Shown here: positions 1-9,185 of the stretch, one piece after another
Layout of the letters: every line of letters starts with the position of its first letter
How positions within the stretch are numbered: the first letter of the stretch is position 1
Source: Archegozetes longisetosus
Lineage: Eukaryota; Arthropoda; Arachnida; Sarcoptiformes; Trhypochthoniidae
Length of the DNA stretch: 64,000 nucleotides
Assembly: GCA_018873245.2 (NCBI GenBank)
Contig: JAEMBT020000009.1
Coordinates: forward strand, 4,208,242 to 4,272,241
Direction: 5' to 3'
Program-made: the position numbers and the translations under genes
Notes under the pieces: model-generated
The model's input: the letters and a program-made list of their open reading frames with translations, nothing else
Databases searched by the model: none
Told to the model about the DNA's origin: nothing

Positions 1-59
1 GAGTCGAAGAAACACTAGTTAATTCTGAAATTAATTCTTAATTCTTTGAACAATGGCTT

Positions 60-525
60 AAGAAAAATTATTATCAAATATGCTCCTATGTTCAGTCAGC
101 GTACTTGATAACGCACCTACTCACTGGAAGCAGTACAATAAAGCATCTGTTAAGTGTGACAATATTATAACTATTAAAAATTGGCTCAAATTAAATAATA
201 TTAGTTTTAAGAAAAATATAGATAAAAGTGATTGACTCAAACTCATAAAATAAAATACATTCAATTATAATTATAATGTCGATAAAATAATTAGATAAAT
301 CAGATCATATTCCCCTACTTTTACCACCTATTATTGTGAGCTCAACCCCATTGAGTTAATTTGGGCTAAATTAAAAGAACTAATGTCAAAGCACAATTTC
401 AATAATAATACACAAGAATTTTAAAATCTCATCTCTGAAGCTTCACTAAAATTGATGATAATTTTTGGTGTAAATGTATAAGACATACAACTAAAATTGA
501 ATCTGACTATTAAATAAGCGATAAA
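60..525 (+). pseudogene. DDE transposase relic (IS630/Tc1 superfamily), C-terminal half
   Basis: Plus-strand translation gives DNAPTHW at about 107-127, which fits the motif around the second catalytic aspartate. After a frame change it gives CELNPIELIWAKLK at about 336-377, the usual context of the third acidic residue, then IDDNFWCKC at about 450-480. In-frame stops and frameshifts separate these blocks, so this is a dead copy. It probably starts before the window, since upstream catalytic motifs are absent. Family placement at superfamily level is fairly safe; the exact clade is not resolved. Confidence 0.7.
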
Positions 526-1400
526 ATTATTTATACTAATATTTTATCAAAGTATAATTATGTCAAAAGTATTATTTCCAACAAAAATTAAAAAGTTATT
601 AATAAAACTTTAATATCCATTGTAAATATGTTTAACTGTATTTCTTTGACTTTGGCTCACATGTTGAATAAAATTTTACTATTGGTCGAAATAAAGTTTT
701 GTAAACGTCTCTATACTGTCCATGCTCTCACTGCACAAGCAATACTTAAGTAGAGCTGAAACATCTAAACGCTTTTAGGAAAATGTTGGCATTTATCTGA
801 CGCCTTTACATCTTTACGGATTATTAGTGATTTGAAACAATATCACTAATACTTTATACATTTCTAATAATGGGACTTGAGTTTTGTTTGAGATCTTAAA
901 AAATTTAAATAAATCGATAAAATATAACTTAATACATATTTGTTTATCCATGAAAAACATCCAATCTATAAAGAGATTGCCCGAAGATCATACACCGAAA
1001 AAAAATTTTATTCATGTCTTAAAAAATAATTTTGTATGGATCAAAAAGGTTCGAAACGAATATGTTGTTAAGTCTTATAAAAGACATTTTAGAGGCTTGA
1101 AGCCATACGTATGTCTTAAAGTCTCCATATATTTTGCAAATATGTTTTAGGACTTACCTATGTCTTGAACTCTAGACATGTATATTGTTGTATATGAATT
1201 CAAATTCTTCGAAAGAGGTTTCAAAATATTTTAAATGTTGCAAAAAATTTCTTTATTAATAAGTACAATCGCTTCATTTAAGATTAGATAATTACATTTT
1301 TATAAACATAAAATTATTACATAATATGTTTAAATTTCAGAAACTTATTTAAAATATAAAGTGAATAACAAATTGAAAGCGCTTTCAATCGTTCTTCTAA
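526..1400. other. AT-rich non-coding stretch
   Basis: No recognisable gene, RNA or element. A short open frame around 884-1150 lacks an ATG at its start and has no recognisable domain, so I treat it as chance. Confidence 0.5.
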
Positions 1401-1408
1401 TTTATTCA

Positions 1409-1639
1409 CTAACTTTGACTTTCATTGTAAACCTTGAATACGACCACTTCATAGCCTTTCGATATATATAAGAACATCAGCAGTCTTCTTATTTCAATGA
1501 GAAGGCACAATAACACATGAATACATAAAATAATCATTTGTAGACTTAGGCTTTCATCATGACTGTTCCAAAATGAAAACACTTTACCCCATTCTCTGTA
1601 CTGAGATAAGGATATTATTCCAATAATTATTTGATACAT
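1409..1639 (-). CDS. Small hypothetical ORF, one hydrophobic segment
   Basis: An ATG-started 76-residue frame. Residues about 34-58 are strongly hydrophobic (LQMIILCIHVLLCLLIEI) and could span a membrane. Near the C-terminus is SKGYE followed by GTGGTC, faintly like the end of the GR second exon in this window (FRGYE then GTGAGT), but the sequence upstream of it does not match any GR here. I do not recognise the product. It may be a chance frame or a fragment of a chemoreceptor-like gene. Confidence 0.2.
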   Translation of the reverse strand: MYQIIIGIISLSQYREWGKVFSFWNSHDESLSLQMIILCIHVLLCLLIEIRRLLMFLYISKGYEVVVFKVYNESQS

Positions 1640-2055
1640 ATTTCTGTTTTTTCATTCTCTCCGAAAGAAGTTGAGATTTGTGTATAATAGTAATTCATAT
1701 AGGCTGGTCTCGATTGGAAGCACTTTCAATCAAAGATCAGCTGATGATATGAATATGTCCCGAATCCCTAAAAATATAAAATATTAATTAAAACTACATA
1801 AGAGTTTATTAGAATTGGTTACTCGCCTAAATTTTTCTTCAGACATTGGATAAATCTTAAATGACTGCCAAATATTCTCAATTTTAATAATAAATTAGTT
1901 AATTAACAATTAAACACAAATATTTTCGTTACATTAAATTAACTAGACTTATAATAATGGCAAATATAAATGGGTGCGAATGTTATATGAAAGACTCATA
2001 GAAACATGTGTCATTCAAGCGTTTAAAATATAACTTTTTACAGAAGTTGAATTTT
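1640..2055. other. Non-coding stretch
   Basis: AT-rich, no gene seen. GAAAGTGCTTCC-type short inverted motifs near 1375-1395 and 1715-1735 are too short to call an element. Confidence 0.4.
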
Positions 2056-2059
2056 CAAA

Positions 2060-2290
2060 ATAGTTTCCACGCATGAAATCTGGCCCTAAGTTTAAAATCA
2101 GACTAATACATATCTTTTTTCCATTCAAACGTCTTCCCCTAAAAAAAATTTTTCTAACAGTGCACGTCAAGATAAACGCCATTGGAGTGAATCAAAAGGA
2201 TCCTTGGGGTTCATATGATCTGATTCAAGTTTTATTGATTAAGGTCGTTCTTACCAGAACTTAAGGATTATTATAGTTTTGAGATGTTCT
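2060..2290 (-). pseudogene. mariner transposase fragment
   Basis: On the minus strand the sequence reads ETWIRSYEPQGSF with degenerate flanks, matching the region round the first catalytic aspartate of mariner transposases (IDETWIRSYDPKD in the better copy at 54.9 kb). It carries in-frame stops. A longer copy of the same relic lies at 40.64-41.35 kb in the duplicated DEG/ENaC unit, so the relic predates that duplication. Confidence 0.7.
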
Positions 2291-2477
2291 ATACATATGT
2301 TTTACAAGACTATTTCACCCCGCGTCCATCGAGAAGACACGCGCAACGGAAAAAATAAAAAGCCATGTGTGCAAAAGTATCAAGACAAAGCTGAATTTAT
2401 TAAATAAAGATTAATATTTAGTTTTTCCTTTATATTTTAAAATTATATTGAAAAATCTATATTGAGTGCTATTGACT

Positions 2478-2655
2478 AACTTCTGAAGAAGTTCTATTTA
2501 TTTCCGTCCACTCTTTTTGAATTGGGGTCTCCAGGTCCTTAATGATCTCATATTGGCGGCTATCACCGTAAACTCGGCATAGAAGGATGCTCCAAAATTT
2601 TCGGTAGGGTTAAGGTCCGTACTATGAACTTGTCGCTTCATCACTTCTATATCTT
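2478..2655 (-). pseudogene. Tc1-like transposase C-terminal relic
   Basis: Minus-strand translation gives DLNPTENFWSILLCRVYG and then KDLETPIQKEWTEI, the hallmark C-terminal block of Tc1-type DD34E transposases (DLNPIEN with the catalytic Glu, then the helical tail with an EW motif). The rest of the gene is missing. The same fragment recurs at 43328-43505. Confidence 0.8.
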
Positions 2656-2692
2656 GGAAAGTAAATCATTCTTTGGTCGACTTTATATTATG

Positions 2693-2752
2693 TGTTATGC
2701 AGACATGAATTCTACTATTTTAAATCAGTTATTCATTCTTTTAAAGTAACAA
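2693..2752 (+). mobile_element. LTR 5' fragment
   Basis: Begins TGTTATGCAGA and matches the first roughly 60 bases of the solo LTR at 13520-14116, then stops at the foldback element boundary. Only the LTR start remains. Confidence 0.55.
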
Positions 2753-3396
2753 CGGCTTGAAGGATTCCATAGAAAAGTCAAATGTAATGGGCTTAAGGTT
2801 AGACATAGAAATCAAACTTAATTCTTTTTAGGCCAATATTCAAACCAATTAATTAAAATTTTATTTTATAAACCTTTTGAGTAATAATCTAAAAATGAGT
2901 TGAAGTAGTGGTGCCTAACATAATGATTTTGAGCCAATTTTTAAAATTTCTTAATAATTTTATCACTGCCATAACTAGATTCTCAGTTTTGGAGGAGTAG
3001 TAATTAGAAAACTTTTGGCGAAATGATTATTTTTTCAAATTGATTCGAATTAATACAATTCTTGTTGTTGTATTTGATAAAATTTGTATTAACTTGAACT
3101 AGTTTAGAAAAAATAATCAATTTGCCGAAAATTTTCTAATTACTAACGCTCAAACTGAAACCCTGATTATGGCAGTGGTCAAATTATTCAGAATAAATTT
3201 TTAAAAATTGGCTCAAAGTCATTATTTTAGACAACATTATTTCAATTCATTTTCAAATTATTACTCAAAAAGTTTATAAAATAAAATCTTAACTAATTGA
3301 TTTGAATATTGGTCTAAAAAGTAAGTTTGACTTCTATGTCTAACCTTGGGCCATTGTATTTGATTTTTCTATAAAATCCTTCCCGTCGTTGTTGCC
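2748..3396. mobile_element. Foldback MITE, about 0.65 kb, almost wholly inverted repeat
   Basis: The two halves are imperfect reverse complements centred near 3073. Left AGGATTCCATAGAAAA pairs with right TTTTCTATAAAATCCT, and the match continues through most of each half (for example ATTTTATTTTATAAAC near 2855 with GTTTATAAAATAAAAT near 3271). No coding potential. Superfamily unknown; I could not define a target duplication. The matching region of the other DEG/ENaC unit lacks it. Confidence 0.75.
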
Positions 3397-3399
3397 ATT

Positions 3400-4700
3400 G
3401 AAGTGATGAAGCTTTTATCATAAAATAAAAGCAATCTTTAAAGTCATAATTACCTTATCTATTGTTTTGAGTTTCCCAAAATGTTCACATGTTTTTAAGT
3501 ATGCAGCACTATAATGCACTAACTAGAAAATTTTAACAAAATCAGTTAATGCCACTTTTGAAGTGAGGTATTAAACCTCTATAAATTGCTAAAATCGAGT
3601 CACAAAACATTCAAATATTTTTTCAAATATATCATTTCGAGTACAGCTTTTATAGTATCTATGAGTTATGATTCTAAACTTTAAATTCAAATTTTTCCAT
3701 AACAGACTTCTCTGAGTTAGCGCATTATAGCACTGAGGTAGAGTGACCAAGTCTTGTAGAGTTCAAATCTGGACAAAACATACCGAAGGGTCCCCTCTTT
3801 GATACTTTTTTAAAATTTAAAATTTACTAACAGCACTCAATGAGTATAAAAAGCTACAAAATTTCAACTATAAAATTAAATTTCTCCTGTGATTGTGTAG
3901 AATTGAATGGCTTAAGTTATCTTTAACATAATTGTGAAGTTCTGAAGAAAAATTAAAGAAGAGTAATTTCAATAGCTTAGAATTGGTGGTCGGTATTTTG
4001 AGAGTTTAATTGTGAGAATTTTTAGAGTACTATCAATGGAAATCGAGAGCCATTTCGAGACTCAAAATTTCTCGAAAACGTTGTTATACATTTTTCGTCC
4101 ATTAATTAATATGTTTATAACAATTAAAAAACAGTTTATTTATTGATTGAATTTTTACGTCTATTGTTTCACAACTAAATGAATGAATATCTCAATCAAT
4201 TGAGGCATACTTAAAGTCTACATTTCAAAATGCAGTTATTTGAATATCTTTACGACTTTCAATAACATATTGACTTTGTTTTTAAACAAGTAATAACTCT
4301 TTGAATGAATGCATAAATATTATCTGTTTTACAGTTCTTCTTAATAAATGTCTATATACTTATAGACATAAATATTTGGTTGAACGCTTTTGAAAGTCTC
4401 GCGTAAGACTCGATTATCTTCGATCGGGATCGAGAGTTGGAATTCTCGGGAGAATGGAAATTATCGAAGTCTCATGACGACCTCTAATTAAATACATATG
4501 CTAAGAATCAATATATACTGAATTAATAATAAGATAAAGCATTTGTGATAGAAGCGCCTATCTATTCAGCTTAAATCTAAATGCTTGGTCGCCGTACACT
4601 GAGAAGACGATATACAAAGATTGACATATACATAATCAACGATTGATCAGTAAAATTGGTATTAAATTTCCTAATTTTATTAGTTGAAAGTTACTTTACA
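3400..4700. other. Non-coding flank of DEG/ENaC gene A, with a weak tRNA-like patch
   Basis: No gene. At 3716-3780 the plus strand has TAGCACTGAGGTAGAG and, about 33 bases on, GAGTTCAAATC, resembling Pol III A and B boxes of a tRNA-derived SINE, but I see no closed acceptor stem. From about 4250 the sequence is shared with 43500-43950. Confidence 0.35.
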
Positions 4701-4715
4701 ACAATTAATAATATA

Positions 4716-5942
4716 CTATTTTGATAGAAGCCGAATCCTTTGGTTAATAATTATGATTTGACCTTTATAATGATCTATAATATTTGTCACATTTTTAACA
4801 ATTAAAAGACAGACATCAGTTAACATGATAACTGAGAAACCAAACCACAGACTTATAATACTTGCGATAAAACATAAAAACTCTTCGAAATGCATTTTAG
4901 CTAAATGTTTGATTATTACATTGGGTGATGTCGGAACACCTAAGAACACATTAAAATTTTCTGTACCGCTTATTTTTGCTTTTGATTCATCCAAATTAAA
5001 ATACTCTTTATAACAATCTTGAAAATGTCCACAAAATTTATCACATTTTTCAGATAAATTCAAGTCTAAACTATTATTCATTCGTTGATCTATAGTCAAA
5101 TTACTGGTCGAATCATTGGTTAAATAATTTCCAGGATATTTCTTATAGTCATTCAAATAATTACGTAATTTACATTTAGAAATACAATCATATCTTGATT
5201 TATAACCTGATTGTTTATAATCACGACACGATGTTTTGTATGGTTTATGCATTAATTTTACTATAGTTTTTCTATAATGGATAAAACTTAACTTATTTTC
5301 ATTTAGAGTTATATCGATAATTTCATCATCAAATTCATCTGTAATAGGTTCTTTCCTTTGATGGAAATGCCATAAAATGAAACCGAAATTCAACGGAATT
5401 TTTATTGTCACTAAGTGACTGCCTTTATTCCTAATACTAACGTCATGGTTGATTAAATATCTGTCATCTGATTCTTCATTCAATTGTGAAAATAATGTAA
5501 AACAATAGTAGTAATAACTTATAGAATATCTATAATTTGATATCCTCTCACAATTCACATATTTTTCAGAATCATTGAATATATTCGATTTCATAACAGA
5601 ACAGTGATTACCGAAAACTTCTTGTGGTGTCTTTAAAGCTTTGAATTGTTGACGTGTTGTCATTTTACCCAAATTATGAATTATTTTAATAATCTTCTCA
5701 CTGTCTTTTATATTTTTCGTGCCATTAGGAAAAAGTTGTAATAAATAACTTTGTCTAATTAAATGACTTTTATAAAAGCAAATAGAAATAGCAGGCAATG
5801 AAAGGGTGACTTCATTTTCATATCTAACATCAGTTGTTGTTTCGTACGAAAAATAAATATCACTTATATTATAGATTTGTAAAATACATCCAATCAAACA
5901 ACCCGTAATAAACAGATATTGAAGAGTGTTATCTATTTTCAT
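4716..5942 (-). CDS. DEG/ENaC sodium channel subunit (pickpocket-like), copy A
   Basis: A 408-residue amiloride-sensitive-type channel protein; subunits of this family trimerise in the plasma membrane and pass Na+ in sensory and other cells. Seen: a short N-terminus, TM1 about residues 7-27 (LQYLFITGCLIGCILQI), the post-TM1 block ETTTDVRYENE and LPAISICF, a cysteine-rich ectodomain (NHC, NCERIS, CFTLFSQ, then SCRDYKQSGY and CISKC), and TM2 near 355-380 with SLWFGFSVI, the family's pore/selectivity stretch. The tail after TM2 is short. ATG at 5942 chosen; the frame is open for three codons further and an acceptor-like TTTTCAG sits just upstream, so a small 5' exon is possible. Its near twin is at 43957. 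The specific stimulus or ion cannot be told from sequence. Confidence 0.88.
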   Translation of the reverse strand: MKIDNTLQYLFITGCLIGCILQIYNISDIYFSYETTTDVRYENEVTLSLPAISICFYKSHLIRQSYLLQLFPNGTKNIKDSEKIIKIIHNLGKMTTRQQFKALKTPQEVFGNHCSVMKSNIFNDSEKYVNCERISNYRYSISYYYYCFTLFSQLNEESDDRYLINHDVSIRNKGSHLVTIKIPLNFGFILWHFHQRKEPITDEFDDEIIDITLNENKLSFIHYRKTIVKLMHKPYKTSCRDYKQSGYKSRYDCISKCKLRNYLNDYKKYPGNYLTNDSTSNLTIDQRMNNSLDLNLSEKCDKFCGHFQDCYKEYFNLDESKAKISGTENFNVFLGVPTSPNVIIKHLAKMHFEEFLCFIASIISLWFGFSVIMLTDVCLLIVKNVTNIIDHYKGQIIIINQRIRLLSK

Positions 5943-5949
5943 TTTCAAC

Positions 5950-6660
5950 AACTTTACTAAATTTCTGAAAAGATTATATTACATTTTATTCTCTAAAATC
6001 TTTAGTAAATCTTAATTTCTAACTTTTAATTTGAGGAAAACCTTTTTTACTATTTCAGATATAAATCGCTTTTTCCTTTGCTGAGTGTAAAACAGCGAAA
6101 TATCTATTCAATAAATGTTTGACAACACTTTTATTTAATGAATATACCATTAACTTAATGAAATTTTGAATAAACACAATAAATCAATTTGATTCTTATT
6201 CATGTTTGTTTTAAAAAATCAATGGTTCTTATGCTGTCATTTAGTCTTATAGCTATATTTATTTTATAAGAAAATCGATCGATAAACTTGACTTCAACCT
6301 AAAAGTACTTGAGACGCTTAGGCATTACTTGAAATAACGTGTTAAAACCTATAACATATTAAGTCTAGTTTAGCTTGCTATTCTACACGTCTTTGTTACA
6401 GACATATTATTATAAATAAGTGAAAAAATAAATCATTCACAATAATTTCAAAATTATTTAAAGATACGAAATTTTTTATTTGATCCAACAAACTTTAGAC
6501 GTTTTATTCATATAGGGTTTATATAGTAATTACTTTATTTTTTAGTGAAAATATTTTATTTTTTATAAGAATAAACGATGTATATCGATTGAATGAGCTT
6601 TATAATCCAAAGTTCTCATCATTTATGAGTAAATCTAGTTATAGTTATTAGTAATGTTGT
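5950..6660. other. Upstream flank of DEG/ENaC gene A
   Basis: Non-coding, similar to 45190-45890 upstream of copy B. Presumably holds the promoter and any 5' exon, but I cannot place either. Confidence 0.5.
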
Positions 6661-8088
6661 CCATAGGCTCGTAAACTCTGAGTATGAGCCTATTGAGCCT
6701 GGGCTCAAAAACCACTGAGCCTGAACCTGAGTCTAAGCTTCCAAATTTAATGATTATATTTAAAAGAATTTCAAAAGTATTTTTAATATAAATACCAGAT
6801 AAAAGGCGACACAAACATAATTAATAATCAAAGGTAAAAATAATATAAAAGTTATACTTTAGACATCAAATTGGATGATAAACAAAATATAAATTAAAAT
6901 TAGAGTAAAAAATAAAGTTCAAAAATAGAAGATATAATTCAACCTAAGTTATTGTAAAACGAATTCACAAGAATAACACTTCTTATTGAATTATCTGACA
7001 ATCGATTCCTTCTTTTAGTAATTATTATTCGAGCTTTTGAGAAAATTTGTTCGCTTGGGACACTTGTCGCTGTGATGCATAAAGTATCAAAAGCAAACTT
7101 TGAAAAGCAAGGAAATTGTGACTCATGAGTTTTCCACCATTCAATCGGATCTATTTCCATATTTTCTTGTGGTAATCGAGAGTAACTATCAATTTCCTCG
7201 TTTCCATTGAGTTTTCGCTTTTTATAAATCGAATCCAGTAATGAAGAAGTGGCTCTAGTAAATTCAGTTGATTTTTTTGAGAATATTTCGCAATATATTT
7301 ACCAAACTCTTTTCTGAATTCTTTTTCAATATTTTCGTAATTAGTGCTCCGTACGAGTCGAGTCGATTTGAGCGATTCGTCAAATCGATTCAAACTTTCA
7401 GTTTCAAATCTCTAGAAGATTTGACTCGAACGTAGTCGAATCTGAGTCGAGTCCGGGTATGACTCAAATCGATTTGAGGGATTTGAACTTATTTTTAGCT
7501 GTAGAGATACTCCATAATTTCAACATTTTGGAACTTTCTAGAGCATTATTAAAACTCTTAGAGGGGTGAATCCGGACTAATGGGTCTAAATAGGTTATTG
7601 ACCCCCCACCTCCTAGTGTAATACATTATTGGATTTAGTTCGTCGAGCTGAACATTTTGATATCACACTTAACCACTTCTAGACAAATCCCGACGGGAGT
7701 GGCCGATCCACCAAGTGATATATCGCTGGACTCAGGACATCAAACTGAGCATTTTGATACCTAACTTGATCAATTATCACAAGTAGTTCTCGAGATATTC
7801 ACCATTGTTTGGTTTAGTACCTCGTAATGGATAAACCTGCAGTGCGTTTCAGAAAGAAATCGGGTTTCAAAATTTTTAAGATCGGATTTTTCGCAAAGAT
7901 TTTTCTGTTTCATAAAAAAGTTGACAAATCTTAAATTCAGTGAACGATCTTACGATCGAAACAGATTTAAGATTGCATTTCTGACAAATGGTCGCCAAAT
8001 GTTGTAATTTTTTTGCTTTAATTAGCTTTAAATTGTATTTTATTTAATTATAAATAAGTTTAGCTAATAGAAAGTCAATTGTCTTTAA

Positions 8089-8564
8089 CCCTTCTTCACA
8101 ACTTAACTTCTGAAAACGTAAAATTAACTGTGGGGTAAAATGTTACCCCATGTCTTCCACGCTTTATATCTGTTCCAGGTTAGTCCGGAATGTTTTCAGA
8201 ATCAAAGTTAGTCCTTATTTTCAATGTTTTCATTAATTAATTAATTTAATTCTAGTTATTATCTGCTACAGCGTCATTAGCTGTTCAATTGCTAGTAGCG
8301 ACATTACAGCGCTGCGACACATATAGTAAACACAAAGCACTCCGATATTAGGGGGAATTTCTGTCCTCACAAAGACATGTTGCCAGAAAATAATTTTTTA
8401 AAATAAAGTTATAATTCCAAATTAATCAGAATTTTTGTGATTTATAGTTAGATATATGACTGAGGAATAGCTAAATTTTCAAGAAATGACGACATTCTGT
8501 TGATTTTAGCGAGATTTTTAAAGTCAAACTTGGGAAAATTTTACCCCACAGTTGTGACGAAGGG
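8089..8564. mobile_element. piggyBac-type MITE, 476 bp
   Basis: Begins CCCTTCTTCACAACT and ends AGTTGTGACGAAGGG, flanked on both sides by TTAA (8085-8088 and 8565-8568). CCC/GGG termini and a TTAA duplication are diagnostic of piggyBac. Both ends also carry a GGGGTAAAAT/ATTTTACCCC pair. No coding capacity. Innermost member of the nested stack. Confidence 0.88.
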
Positions 8565-8701
8565 TTAACAAACTTCACCTAAAACTGTAAAGATTATGTT
8601 AAATTGACTATAAGGTATGAATAACTGAAATAATGGTAAATAATAGAGTAAATAATTAATCATTAATTGAATCGTGAATTAAGTGATATTATTGATAATT
8701 A

Positions 8702-9185
8702 ATGGAGGGTAAAGCAAAATCTACAAATCAAAAAAAGACCTAATTTTAATGCAGAAGAGATCAAAGTACTGATCGATGCATATAATGAAAAACAGTCAAT
8801 AATTGAGTCCAAGGTTTTTATCCAATACTTTAAATGCTATATAAAATACTTATCAAATCAATAGTTTTAAAACAGTATTTCAAACACCGATAAGACAGAT
8901 GCTTGGATTGAGATTACAAATCGAGTCAATGCAGTCAATGAGAGCGGATTCAAGCGGTCAGTCAATGAAATTAAGAAGAAATACATAACATTTAAATCCG
9001 AAACTAAAGCTAAAGCGGCGGTCATTGCTTCACATTCCCATCAGACCGGCAGCGGACCGCCGACTGATGTGACACTAAATGAGACCGAAGTCGCTGTCAT
9101 TAATACTATTAATTCTGAACTCATTACTGGTATTCGAAACGGATTTGATAGCGAAATGTCTGAATACTATCCGAATGACTATTGA
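8702..9185 (+). pseudogene. Harbinger Myb/SANT-like DNA-binding protein, broken
   Basis: From ATG 8702 the frame shifts at an A-run near 8731 and continues as RPNFNAEEIKVLIDAYNE. A likely short intron (GTTTTTATCC near 8813 to an AG near 8863) interrupts it. The second exon reads TDKTDAWIEITNRVNAV, KRSVNEIKKKYITFKSE and TGSGPP, matching the trihelix/Myb-SANT proteins of Harbinger elements, in which the conserved Trp and the GGPP-like motif recur. It would bind element ends and assist the transposase. Frameshift makes it non-functional as it stands. Confidence 0.7.

Larger units (their letters stand above)
2041..6650. repeat. Segmental duplication, DEG/ENaC unit copy A
   Basis: Mariner relic, Tc1 relic and DEG/ENaC gene recur in the same order and strand at 40621-45890. 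Similarity runs to about 6650, where the hAT element begins. Copy A alone has the segment about 2641-4249. Copy B alone has extra mariner sequence (about 40880-41355) and a foldback insertion (41495-43288). Divergence is visible in non-coding parts, so this is an older duplication than the palindrome. Confidence 0.85.

Noticed and set aside
884-1150. 88-residue ORF
   Set aside because: Does not begin with ATG, low complexity, no similarity to anything recognised.
3716-3780. tRNA gene
   Set aside because: A- and B-box-like motifs are present but acceptor and anticodon stems do not close; at most a degraded SINE head.
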